Source of the DNA: Xylaria sp. FL1777
Taxonomy: Eukaryota; Ascomycota; Sordariomycetes; Xylariales; Xylariaceae
Reading direction: 5' to 3'
Length of the DNA stretch: 64,000 nt
NCBI GenBank assembly: GCA_022578965.1
Contig: MU400582.1
Span: forward strand, 155,623-219,622
Of the stretch, positions 33,277 to 45,143 are shown piece by piece. Below the pieces are notes generated by a model that was given only the letters and a program-made list of their open reading frames with translations, was not told the DNA's origin and did not search any database. Position numbers and translations under genes: made by a program. Position 1 is the first letter of the stretch. Every line of letters begins with the position of its first letter.

Positions 33277-36123
33277 TCAGTTCCACCCCAGGGAGTTTTC
33301 AGCAGCTACAGGAGCAGAAATGTTTGCAGTCCGCGCAGAGTGATTTGTACCACTTCGTCCGCTACCCTGGCTGTCGCGCATATTGCCACCGTTTGTGGCA
33401 CCATATCCGGGGTATCCAGGGCTGCTGGTGAAATCACGGCTAAGCAGTGCCCCGCCCATCAGAGCAGGGCTACCCGCCTGTCGCATTTCATCTACAGCTG
33501 AGACGGAGCTGCTTCGTTGGTGGCGTTGCTTCTTACGCTTGTACCTGCGAGCAATAACGAACATAGCCGCGCCATATGCTCCCGCAACACCCAGGGCTCC
33601 AATTGCAATACCAGCAGTCGCTCCCTTTTGCGCAGCCGTCGTCTCGCTTCCACCAGAACCTCCAAAAGGATCGGAGCTAACCGAACCACTGTCATCATTA
33701 GAGTCTCCATCGCCAGAGCTAGGATTACCTGCTAATCCAGATCCAAGCCAGATTGGAATGGCAGGGTTGATCTGGCTGGTCAGATTGCTGGCAAGTGGAT
33801 TGTTCATCTGGTTGTAGAGAGCTGAGTTAGGTGTCTTGATATCATCCGCCAGCTGATTGACCTTGTCGCTTGGATAATAAAGCAGAGCCTGAGAGGTGAT
33901 ATAACCAAGTGTAGACAAAGTATCATACGGTCTAATGCTGTACATGACGACATCCTCCGCGTAAAGTCCTGTATCATATGCAAGGGCTCCTGGTAATAAC
34001 TGGAATAGTTGGGCAGCAGCCTTTGGATTCTCCACTAAATGCATATAATGCTCACCATACAGGAACGAAATTTGAATCTTCGTGGTATCCGGTGGTTGCG
34101 CCGCAATGGTCGAAGCTGGCGATATCGCCATTGGAAGAGTCGAGGGAAGTCCAGTGGCAGTGGTGGGAAGACCACCGGTGCTAACCGTGCCCGTTGATTC
34201 CTGAACAATCAAAGACGTGGGTAACCAGGATTGTGAATCAGTAATGGTGGCTGTGGCGACAATGCTGGTTACAAGTGACTTGGACGAGGTCGACGTGGGC
34301 ACTGACGTGGTTGTAGGTGTTGGAATCGGAATTATAACAGTTGTCGATGTCAGTGATGAAGAACTCGTCGATACGGGAATTGAGGAGCTTGAAGTTGGCT
34401 CAGTACTGTTCAGCGAGATTGAGACACTAGATGAAGAGGTGACAGGCGGTAACGTTGAGGTGGGGACTCCGGTGGTCGTGTTCGACGGAACTTCAGATGT
34501 CGAGGACGGGAGTGTAGGAGTTGTTACCGGTGGTGTTGTCGAGGTACTGTTTGAAATGGGCGTAGAAGACGGAGGCAGCGTAACAGGGACACTTGCGGTT
34601 TCCGATGATGAAACAGGTACATCGGTGCTGTTTCCGCTCGGGGGTGTGGTAATTGGAGTCGAAGAAGTTGGTACGAAAGTTGACGTCGGCCCAACGCTGT
34701 CGGTGGAGTTTGATGTCGGCACAAAAGTTGACGTTGGTCCAACACTATCAGTTGAGTTTAATGTTGGCCCGATAGTTATTGTGGGCAAAAGTCCACCATC
34801 TGAAGTGGTCGATGTCGGAATCGTAGACGATTCGGTTGAGTTGGCAGTCGTCCCAGGAAACAAGCTCGTGATATCTGGAATCAGCTGGCTGGTCGAGCTC
34901 GAACTTGGTGTTAGCGTTGGTGTCACATCCGAGACAGATGATTCGGTAGAGTTGACAGTCGAACTTGATGTTGGCGTTGCGTCGGGAACAGTTGTTTCGG
35001 TGGAGTTAGCAGTCGCTCCTGGGAGCAAACTAGTAAGATCCGGAATAAGACCACTGCTCGAGCTCGGAGTTGCCGTGGATGTTGGCGTCAAATTTAAGAC
35101 GGATGATTCGGTAGAATTGGCAGTCGGCTCAGCCAGCGAGCTTGAACTAGATGTTGGCGTCGCATTTGTAGATAGTTCAGTGGAATTGGTAGTTGACCCA
35201 GGAAGCAAGCTAGTAAGATCTGGAATAAGGCCACTGGTCGAGCTCGGTGTCGGTGTCGCATCCGAGGTAGAACGAATCGTAGAGGTTCCCGTTTCAGTTT
35301 CAGTTTCCTTCGAAGTAGCCCCACTAGTGGATGACGCAGTTACTGTTGCTTTTGAAGTCGATGAGCCGGGAAGCAAAGCACTGGTCAAGTCATCAAGTAA
35401 ACCACCGCTGCTCGAGGTTGATACTGATGCTGAAGTCGAGGTCGAGACCTGGGTAGGTGTTGTCGTTACAACTCCGGTTGGGAATAAAAGAATACCAGAC
35501 GAGGAAGACGTCGGGGTAGATTCCGGAGTTGGTGTTGAGTCACTCGTGGCTTCATCCGAAATTGAAGCGGAAGTAGAGGTTGCGTTCGCAGGGGACGAAG
35601 TTGATGAATCAGAAGTGGGTATAGCGAGAGTCGGGAGAGACAGCAGTGGCGTCTCCGAAGAAGATGACTTCGTCGACGACTCACCTTTATGGTGAGAGGC
35701 CGATTTAGTTGTCGATGCCCCATCAGTAGCGGTTGTCGAGAACGCATGTTTCGTAGGAGTGGTTTTGACCGTCTCCGAATCGGTCTCGTTTTTGGAACTA
35801 CTGCTTGTGGCGGACGGAACAACGAAAACAGTCGACGGAATAATCACTGTCGTTGTGCCACTCTCATCATTCGAAGATGTGTCTTTACCTGTGTCGAGGC
35901 TAGCAAGGATGTCAGAAATCGTATCTCTCTTGGTAGACGACGAGGTTGCCAGATCGGTCTCAAAGCTCGACTGAGAAGCTGGGCTCGTGATAGGGATCGT
36001 GGTATTTGTGAAGACCCTCTTCACGTGCCGAGGGAAATAAATCTTGGGTCGGTTTTCAGACTCGGCGATGGCAACAGAAGCGGCGCCCACAAGGGCAACT
36101 GCCAAGATCGACGGAGTGTGCAT
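33277..36123 (-). CDS. MSB2: Msb2-like signalling mucin
   Basis: A single exon of 948 residues from ATG at 36123-36121. Order: signal peptide (MHTPSILAVALVGAASVAIA), a 600-residue Ser/Thr/Pro-rich mucin region with many N-x-S/T sites and imperfect repeats built on LIPDLTSLLPG, then a less repetitive extracellular domain (IQISFLYGEHYMHLVENPKAAAQ...SLLYYP-like). A transmembrane helix follows (about 833-857, AGIAIGALGVAGAYGAAMFVIA) and a 90-residue cytoplasmic tail starting RRYKRKKQRHQR. This architecture and the conserved membrane-proximal domain are those of Msb2, the surface mucin upstream of the Kss1/Pmk1-type MAP kinase (invasive growth, appressorium formation) and the Hog1 branch. The mucin repeats create a 492-codon antisense frame that is not a gene. 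Confidence 0.87.
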   Translation of the reverse strand: MHTPSILAVALVGAASVAIAESENRPKIYFPRHVKRVFTNTTIPITSPASQSSFETDLATSSSTKRDTISDILASLDTGKDTSSNDESGTTTVIIPSTVFVVPSATSSSSKNETDSETVKTTPTKHAFSTTATDGASTTKSASHHKGESSTKSSSSETPLLSLPTLAIPTSDSSTSSPANATSTSASISDEATSDSTPTPESTPTSSSSGILLFPTGVVTTTPTQVSTSTSASVSTSSSGGLLDDLTSALLPGSSTSKATVTASSTSGATSKETETETGTSTIRSTSDATPTPSSTSGLIPDLTSLLPGSTTNSTELSTNATPTSSSSSLAEPTANSTESSVLNLTPTSTATPSSSSGLIPDLTSLLPGATANSTETTVPDATPTSSSTVNSTESSVSDVTPTLTPSSSSTSQLIPDITSLFPGTTANSTESSTIPTSTTSDGGLLPTITIGPTLNSTDSVGPTSTFVPTSNSTDSVGPTSTFVPTSSTPITTPPSGNSTDVPVSSSETASVPVTLPPSSTPISNSTSTTPPVTTPTLPSSTSEVPSNTTTGVPTSTLPPVTSSSSVSISLNSTEPTSSSSIPVSTSSSSLTSTTVIIPIPTPTTTSVPTSTSSKSLVTSIVATATITDSQSWLPTSLIVQESTGTVSTGGLPTTATGLPSTLPMAISPASTIAAQPPDTTKIQISFLYGEHYMHLVENPKAAAQLFQLLPGALAYDTGLYAEDVVMYSIRPYDTLSTLGYITSQALLYYPSDKVNQLADDIKTPNSALYNQMNNPLASNLTSQINPAIPIWLGSGLAGNPSSGDGDSNDDSGSVSSDPFGGSGGSETTAAQKGATAGIAIGALGVAGAYGAAMFVIARRYKRKKQRHQRSSSVSAVDEMRQAGSPALMGGALLSRDFTSSPGYPGYGATNGGNMRDSQGSGRSGTNHSARTANISAPVAAENSLGWN

Positions 36124-37200
36124 GTTGACTTCTTCCCAATTAATCCAAGTTTCTTGTCTTTATCCAACAATCCTGCGCTAATACGCTGTCGAGAGATGTA
36201 GAATTAGGCGATTGGTCTGCGGAGAGTCAGCATTACCGACAGCACTCTACGATTGATTTACCCACAATGTCAGGGAGTCGCAGAACGAATGTACTTGACA
36301 GAATATTGTCAACGAGTGGATGCTGCTGTACCAGATAACAAGTTAGTTTGTCATGGCTTACAACAGCAATGAGCGTCACTAAGCGTCGTTTTGCGATTAC
36401 AAGTCGACCGATATAGTAGGTAGGCGAAGTAGAATCGAACACGGCCATAGATTAATTGGGGGCTGGCAGCAGTAAACTCACCTTGCGAGAGCAAGCAGGC
36501 TATTGCAAAAAAAATTTCAATATATTCTTTTCAAAAGAGTGGCAAGACGATTAGATCGTCAAGATCAAGACGTAAATGGTTCGGATATATGATCGTGGGT
36601 CGTGTTCGCGATTTCGATATTACAACGGCATTGGGGATCGCTTGAGAGTGGCCCTGGGGTCCTCTAGACTCGAACGTCGGTCGTAAAGGCGCGCGACGAA
36701 CGAAAGAAGGAGACTATCCAGACCGATAAAGGTCTTCGCCGAAGAAAGCGTTGTCGTCGGGAAAAGGAAACCTCACGAGGCGGCAAGGGGAAGAAAAGAA
36801 AGACGAAGGGTGAGTCGTGGGAGGATGGAGGGCGGGAAAAGGGTAGGTGATGTGCGAGCAAGGGGAAATGGGAAATGGGAGACACGGCCGGCCAGCCAGG
36901 CGAACCAGGTTCGAGGAGCTGTGTGCTGGAAGTCTGGAAGTACCCAGCCTGCACAGGTAGGGTGGTGCAGTGCGGTACGGTACGGCTGCCGGTACCTACG
37001 GCTGCACGAGACAACGACGAGAGACTGAAAGAGCGACTGGGCAAGGGCAGCACTGGCGCTCCACTCTGCGGTGTGCACGATACCACGTACAGAAAGAGCG
37101 AGAGAAAGAAACAAGTCTGTCTGAGCAAGCCTGAGAGACTAGCGGAGTCGAGCCAGGGGTACCAGCACCCTTAGTGGCTACCACACCCCCTCCCCCGGGC
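36124..37200. other. Upstream region of MSB2
   Basis: About 1 kb containing the leader and promoter of the MSB2-like gene on the minus strand. Open frames of about 110-154 codons at 36,664-37,128 have no recognisable domain. A long leader, common for this gene type, is possible but not provable here. Confidence 0.45.
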
Positions 37201-40200
37201 GCTTTATTGCTTAATCGACAGGGGTTATCAGGAGATAGACAGGGGTTGGGGTAGTAGCATTTACTGTATATAGAGTGGGCGCAAGGACAAGAATAGGTGT
37301 ATCGACGGTGAATAGAGAAGTACATACAGTGTGGCTCTCCACAGTGCCCCTGTGCCCATTCGACACTGTAGTGTACAAAGAAAGCTCCATTGGGCCTTGG
37401 GGATATAATAACAGCCCTGCTTTGTGAGGTAGTAGCATCTCACTGTGCGGCCAGCTTCTCGCAGCCAAAGAAGCACATGGAAATACCGTAGCTTGTTACC
37501 ACAAACACTGTCCACCAATTCCCAGGTACCGGAATGCTATTACTGTACTTATTTAGGAAAGGGTACGGTAGGATCAATTGAAGGAACACACGCACACCCG
37601 CCCACTTCGCCCACTTCACTCGCCTACTGCGTACGCAGTAGGTCCCTACTGAGTACCATCACTAGCAGTGCCTCGACTGAAACACTACTTACCGTAGAAG
37701 CATTACCTGAGTAGACGAGACCCTTTCTGTCCTGGTAGCCTCGTATGATGAAGCTGCTGTTCCTGTGTCTACTTATGCGTAGTAGGTGGACGCAGTACGG
37801 TTCCGATTAGGTACCGTACACTAGGAAATAAGCTGGATGGGGTTTTGACGAGGCTTTGAGGACGGTGGATGGCACTAGCATCTGCGTGATACCAGCGTGA
37901 TACGTAGTGTACTACACTAGTGTTCAGTAGCGTGGTAGTATAATGTCGCCATGGTGGTATGGCGTACGCAGTACGCAGTATCTACCTACCATACATCGGC
38001 GCAATGGCACCCTCCATCAAGTATACTACCTTAGGTACTTCTACATGTGCGCAGTAAGTATGCGTACGCATACTCGCGCAGCTATTCTCATTCAACAAGG
38101 CTAAGACCAAGGCCATTGTGCACTTATCGTCTATGAAGGCAGTGTTCAAGAAAACCACCGTATTATGCTACGCAGTGCCCGCAAGCTGTGTGCAGAGGTT
38201 ACTGTAAATAAGATGAACATGAGCAGATCAGCACATATACTACCTCAGGTACCGGTAGTGTAAGCAGGGTTGGTAGTGTATAGCAGATAGGCGGTTGAAG
38301 AATAGTCCTGAACCGCACTACATGTAGGAAGCAATAGCTTACTTATGTTGATGGGTGGGTACATATTGGGCCATGGTGCAGTACATGGCAATATTAGCTG
38401 GCATGGACACACTGGGAAGTCCTCCAGCAAATCGCGGGCGTACATAATTAGCACAGCTGGGTAATTTCGTTTCGGGGCATGCGCCGTCTCTTCCTCCCCC
38501 GGCCGCTCTCCGCCCCGGCCATTGGCTCTGGCGGTGGGCCTTCTCCACCCGTCATCAGGTAATTTCCTTCTCGCCATCCCACATCAGAAAGCGATGAACA
38601 GAGAGGCACAGCCTCCTTCAGTCCAGGCTGTCCAGGCACACCCCTCTCTCCGTCTCCACCATGTGTCGGTTCTCTCCCCCACATGGCATTGCATCGTCAA
38701 ATCTGCTTTCGTAGGCGCCCTGCATCCATCACTATAAGTAGCGTACATATACTACTGCGCATTACTGCAGGTAACTACTAGTACGCAGTATTATGTACCA
38801 CCTATGCGTATACTAAGTAGACACTCGGCATGCTGCATGCATTGCTTCTTTACCGTACATGCGCAGTACATAGTCCTGCTTACCCCTCTCCTCTTCGACC
38901 GGGCCGCACAGTCAGTTCATGATTGACTGCCATCACAGAATCTACCAAATGCTGCGTCGTCGTTGTCGTTGTTGCTGTTGCGAGCGAGCGCGAGTTGGGC
39001 TTTCACTCACCGAGTACGCTGGAAATTGCAGCAGTCTCTGTCTGCTCCGTGCTCTCATCAATCCAGACCAGCCTAAATCGGTAGAGCGGCAGGCCACAAC
39101 CACGTGTTACCACCTTTGCTCTTGATTGCCTAGATTATTTCCATCTCTGGACTCGGCAGTTGCTGCGAGTGTGGTAGCCAATTCGAAGAGGGCAATCTAT
39201 TGTTAATGAGCCCAGATTCCGCCCAGATGAAGGCAACTTTCCGAACGCAGACAGCCTTCTAGAGAAATGGTTCCCCGCTGTCCTTGTTGGTTATGGTGGT
39301 GCCTCTTCAACCGCATGATGCCCCAGACCATTCCATTCGGTTCATTAGGTAGGTATTATTATAGGTGTCCATCGGGATACTGATCGGGATAGAGATAGGG
39401 ACATCAGCTAGGTACCTTTGTTACTGGCATTGGGAGCTGGAACTGGCGACATGCCTGCAACGTTGATGCGGTGTTTCGGGTAACCTCCAAGTGGCAGCTG
39501 TCTGTTTCGCCCAAAACATACTCAGTACGTTAGAACTGGTGCAGTAGGTATCCTATTAACCTCCTCTCAGGTCGTAGTCGATCATATCTATTTTCGTGCA
39601 GACCGTTGCGATTCTATCCCGACTCCGTGAGTTCTGCATGAGGAAGGTAGATCGATCGTACTTCTTGTCGTCCCATCTGTAACCATCTGTGAGAAACAGG
39701 ACAAGGAGAAGATCGGCAGGATATGGAATGTTTTTGGTCTAATATTTATCGGCCACCGTAGCACACGCCGACCTACCAGCGACGGTTTTGCTGTGAATAG
39801 GGATTACTCAACAGCTCTGGCTGGATATCCAATACTACCTACCTACTGTACGTAGGATCTCACACAGAACCCTTTTTCTACTACTTCAGTAACCTTAATC
39901 AGACCGCTTATACCACATTGTACTTTGGTGGTCGCAAAGAGAAGTGAACACATGGTCGCAATGTCATCGCGACAATCGACAATCGTACAATTCGAATATA
40001 TTCCCAACACGAACGACACCACCCATTCAGTAGACGTAGCATCCCTTCACATACGCATCAGGTCCGTTTCGCGCCTCAACGATGACCGATCCATCCATGC
40101 TTCCCAGCACACTGGTCCGTCCCTGACATCTTCGGCAATGACTCTCGTGTTCTCGTGGGTGCTGTGGCTTGCATGAAACAAGACGAGCCCGACGTTACGG

Positions 40201-41700
40201 AGTACGGATCTAGCGTAGTGCAGCAAGCACTGCTGCCCCCGACGTGTATCAGTCTCGCTCGTCCGTTGGGCACTCGTACTGTGCAGTATCCAGACTCTGC
40301 TTATCCACGCTATCAACATTAGTGAGGCTTCAGGCGGTCTAGCCTGACGCTGCCTAACTTCCTTCCGCCTAGTATGTACTATACAGATTCGCTCTACATG
40401 ATTCTATCAGGATCTTCACGGCTGTATCCTATTCTCCTTCTAGCGTCACCAGTCTCTATATTACATACAGTAGTGTATGCTACATCTGCTAGTGAGGTGG
40501 TCGAGGGTTTTCATCGCTATACTACCTAGTACGTTGCCGTAGCATGAATTTAACTACCGAAACGAAATGATCATAATTACTACACCCACCGTATCAATCG
40601 CCAAGGCAGTCAATTTGCGCTACTGGGGATGACACGAACTGTACCCGGGTAGGGTAGTCATCCTGTGCCTGACTAGTACTGAAAGAGCCCGTGGGTTTTC
40701 TCGGCGGATTCTTTCTGCCCAGGATTAAATCCATCCTTGACCCAAAACCGTCTTTGAGGGCTAAAAAGGGTTTCAAGTCGGCGTCCAAATCGAGCTAACA
40801 CGAGGCATACCAACGTCACCAGCATCCATTTCAATTCTAGATGCTGTGCTATAGCGATTGGAAGAATTCTCTCGCCGGCACTTCTTCTTATGGCCTGACG
40901 CTCACTCTGTTTGCAGTTTGCATACCTACCTACTAACACTAACAGTAGCGTACCATGAATCGCACGCCCAGGCGCATGCAATATCCCACATACGCAGAAA
41001 AAAAAAGCATCTTTTTATTATTATTAGGGTCGCCATATAAAGATACTGTAAGCGGTCAGAGCCTGCTGCTCACCAGCGTCTACCTATCATACTGGGTTAG
41101 TGCCATGCAGTACACAGGTAATCATTTGCAGATACACTAGGTAGGTAGGTAGCCAAGACGAATGTAATGAGTAGGCAGAGGCTTCCGGCGCCCGCTCGCC
41201 CAAGATGACGGAGATGGTGATTCGCCCAGCGTGCGTCGCATTGGATTTTGGACGCGCAATTCTCCAACGCACACGCGCAGGTTTTGACGATAACGTGTGG
41301 TCCAAATCCTCCCCACTGGGCCGAGAAGTGCTGTGCCACCACGGCACGAATGCGTTGCTGGTTGATTGATCAGGAGTTCCGCATGTTCGGAACCAGATGT
41401 CGGCAGTAGCCTATATTAGATGCTGCAGTTGCCTATAGGATATTACGTGCAGACAGGTGGCCTTATCATCTCGTGTCTCGGGAATTGGCCTTCGACCCAG
41501 ACCGACGAGAGCAACGTGTGGATGGCCGCTGGCTAGGCTGAAGAACAATCGTTGACAAGGCTCGGGATATCACCCCGTGCAGCAGATTTTGCAGATGAGC
41601 TGCAGCATGTTCTTGATGCCATGTAACCTTGATTGAAGAGCCATCAACAGTAGTGCTGACGATCCTATTGCGCTTCTAATTACATTGCCGGGAGGGTCCC
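37201..41700. other. Gene-free region with TACGCAGTA-type motifs
   Basis: About 4.5 kb with no supportable gene. Between 37,600 and 38,880 the DNA is rich in GTACGCAGTA and TACTGCGTA, including the perfect palindrome TACTGCGTACGCAGTA at 37625-37640, and GTACGCAGTA copies at 37971-37980 and 38781-38790. Open frames here have no domains, signal peptides or joinable exons. Confidence 0.55.
37625..37640. repeat. 16-bp perfect palindrome TACTGCGTACGCAGTA
   Basis: Exact self-complementary 16-mer, the most complete copy of the TACGCAGTA-type motif that recurs in this intergenic block. Confidence 0.9.
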
Positions 41701-44700
41701 TTCGGGCTACTCCGTCGGGCTTCTAGCTATGTAGAAAACATGCCCTCCTCCCAGCCATGATCCGTTTATGATATCGTGCTCGCTCTTTATTCGACGTCAT
41801 TGCAAGATGTAGGATAAGTCAGAGTGGACTATCTAATACCGTACCTACCTCTCTTCTGCTCGCCGCAGGATGTCCAATATTCCACCCACTTGACTTCATT
41901 CCCTTTCAATTTGGGCTTGCAGAATATATGTGACTCCAATCAAACTGCGTGCAGACGAAGCATATTATTAATTGTTAAGGCTAGGGGTTCCTTCGGTGTC
42001 AGATCAAACTACTCTTTTTCTTTTTTCATTTCCTTGACAGCTAACATTATTCAAGTCGCTGTCTTTCTAATTTGCGATATTCAGCTGCATCATATAGGCG
42101 CGTATTACCTCAAGCGTGTGGGGGATCTCTATTACTTCTTTCGAACCCGCTATATAATAGGTCAAGGTAGTTAGCAATGTCCGGGTCCTTTTTGGGACAA
42201 TTGAATACAAGCCTCCCAATTTTCTTACACCTAAATCTGACAGGAAATCACGGCATATTAAGCCAGATAAGGGTGCACGGCATAGTAGATATATAGCTCA
42301 CCGCTCATAGATATCAGTCAACCCCGCCCGGTCCGGACGCTGCGGTCTAGAGAGTAGATCCTGCGGATTATACAGCATTACGTGACACGAAAATCCCGGG
42401 CATTTGTGGGTTTAATGCGGAATGTGGCAAATCGCCACACGGGCCGGACGAATTACGTGGCGTGGGAAGAGGGAAAGAAAAACAAACGTTTTTCGAGTCC
42501 ACCAATATTAATATGCACAGATGAGCTTCATAGTAACTTACTAGCACGTAATAAGTCGGAATTCTCTTGAGTATCATCATCCTTCCCAAGCAATCAGCGA
42601 GGGCGGAGACTGTACACTCTAGGCGCATGAAAGAGGATACTCGAATAGTATAATTGGGCCTGTCGGGAAATCCTCGTTGGTGATCACATATGCGCGCCGG
42701 TAGATCTTGCCTGGACCCGAATATTTCAGGAGCCAGTCATCACCTAGGGACGCAACTAAATTAATAATGGCCGTTAGATATATTAGGGAGTAGTGGGCAA
42801 CGTAGTTGTAGGTAGGGGTCGAAGAAGTTAACATTGTTATGCCGGTTAGGTATGGTAACTTGGATGCCTTATAGAGAATATCTGATGTCTAATATGTATT
42901 TGCTCAATGATCACTTGTGAACTCATGACTTCGTATGGCCAGCTATGCTGACAACGGTCGAAGAGCCTAGACGGCGGTTGAATATATACTATCAGGGAAA
43001 CTCGATTCTTAATGCTGGCAACTTAACGTAATAAATAATGCCTCTTGATAGATGGTGTCGATCATTATAACTCATCACTTCAAATATGAAACTTGTTTCA
43101 CGAGACCTAGCTAGTCCACAACTAAGTTCAGTCGAATTCCTGCTAACTTATCCCCACTGCTAGTAGTATAATTTTTAACTTTATATTTAACTTTAGTTCC
43201 TATAAATTTAACATTGGGCTGTATAGTTAACATCGGGCTGTATAGTTAACACGAAAAAAACAAATAAAGAACTTTGAAATCGATGGTATTTAAGAGATGG
43301 TATAGTATATTTAAATTTTACTCACTGTTTCGCGTTAGAATAAAGAATTGTAGTATATCAAACTAGTAGCAAGAGTATCATCATTGCACATAGTATGCTA
43401 ATATTACACGTACCAACCTTTATTCAGTCCTTAGAGGGCGATGAAATGGGCTCGTATATGGGTTCTGACAGACTTAACAATCGGGCATCACACGTAGTCA
43501 GTCTCCACCAGTTCGATTGTTAGTCTTAGTTCTTTTCTCTATATACATAATTATAAAAGGAGGGATTGTTTTGTTCTAAGGCTTACTGATGTGGCACAAT
43601 ATCAAAACACGCCATTAGGCGGATTGGAGCACCATGGTTATATTCTAGAACTTCATATATAATAAGACCTCTCATTTTAACACAGAGTACTGGCCTATGT
43701 ATAAAAGATGCATAAATCAACATTTGTTTAGATTAAGCTGGTATAGGTATAGAGAACTCGTTGTGTCGTTTCTATTATATAATGAAGTTAAAACCGATAG
43801 GGGCGGGTAAATACTATTAGCCGCCTCGATCTAGAGCACCAAGCCTGCTAGCTAAAAGGGGCAAGATACCAGAGAGAATGAAGCAAATATATTAAATTTA
43901 CATGTGTCTACCTAGTTTCTGTAGTCGAAGTGGAGAAATTGGAAAGAATATATATGAGCTTGTGAACGCCAATAAGAGCAGACTTATCCACACGTATGTA
44001 AGATGTCCACTTTGAAGAGTAACACTATTCTTTTAACTACATACGTCGAATTTCAGGTTTCGTTACTTCTGATAAAAGTAACGTAGTGCCCCTTTTGGAG
44101 TCCCTGTTGACCCATCACCTAGAGGTGTAAGTGCTAATCCTATTGTTACATAGGGGCTCTGATGTGTCATAACATACTTCGTAAATTGGGAATGTAGCCT
44201 TGATAACCTAGTCTATTCACACTCCGCCGGTTTGCCTATTGGGTGCAATTGGTCGTCGTCTCGTATCTCTATGATGGAAAAATTATGCCACATGGGCAAA
44301 ACATCAAGTCCTTGACACTCGCCTATTCGGACATATGAGTGAGTGTCTTGTTAATTCCTACTACGATACTAGGATGTGTGTAGAGAGGCGGCTTTCTGCT
44401 ATCTATTGTTACCCTATCAGGCGTTTTTATATGTCTTGCTATTTAGTTATTACGGGAATTCGTACTTTTGAAAGAGCACTTATATTACTAGTGTGTGTTA
44501 GATTTATCTGCCCCTCGTTAGTTATTCTTTCCATGATATTCCGTCCCCGGTCTTTGTCCAATGCATCTCTTTAATGAACACCTAACCTATTATTAAATGT
44601 ATAATAACCATGACATTATGACAACCACCCGTGTCCCTGGAATACCAGTCTGATGCCTGCGTCGATTATGGGATAATGAAAGATATAGAGCACGAAGGGG

Positions 44701-45143
44701 GAAGTATATACACAATGGCATACTAGGCCGACATAGTAGATACCGTGTTCGCGTATTGGCCTAACCATGTTCTTAGGTTCAAAGGTTCTATGCTACGCAG
44801 ACTTAGAAGCCCGAGGGTACAGTAAAAAGAAAATCACACGCTGGGTATCGGAGCGAATGAGGAGATACTCCATGATGGGGGATCCTTGACCGAAGGCTGC
44901 TGAATTTGCAATGATTTAGGCGGCTTCACAGATTATATTCATGATGCAGTCAGACGGGATTGTCAATCGATAAATAGTACCGATATTTTTATATGCTGCC
45001 TCCGAGTATGGCCCATGCTACCTAACTTTTGTTGGACGACGGTGCCTGTTCCCATGAACCATGTTAAAGCCACAACGCGGCCCGAATATGCTATACGCCG
45101 GTAATGTTGAGAATTTAAAGTCGGCAGCACGTCAGGAACGTGT
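41701..45143. other. AT-rich gene-free region
   Basis: About 3.4 kb visibly richer in A and T than the gene blocks. No gene, tRNA or complete transposon recognised. It contains a 19-bp tandem repeat at 43208-43251. Confidence 0.5.
43208..43251 (+). repeat. 19-bp tandem repeat (2.3 copies)
   Basis: TTAACATTGGGCTGTATAG is followed directly by a copy with one change and the first bases of a third. Located in AT-rich gene-free DNA. Confidence 0.85.

Noticed and set aside
34217..35695. 492-codon open frame on the plus strand, rich in Val, Gly and Asp
   Set aside because: Exact antisense of the mucin repeats of MSB2; Ser/Thr codons read backwards give Val/Gly/Asp-rich frames.
36664..37128. 154-codon minus frame upstream of MSB2
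   Set aside because: Ser/Phe/Leu-rich low-complexity translation of pyrimidine-rich leader DNA; no domain or adjoining exon.
42619..42834. 71-codon minus frame with a plausible-looking middle (GDDWLLKYSGPGKIYRR)
   Set aside because: No adjoining exons with consistent splice sites and no recognisable family; could be a relic but cannot be supported.
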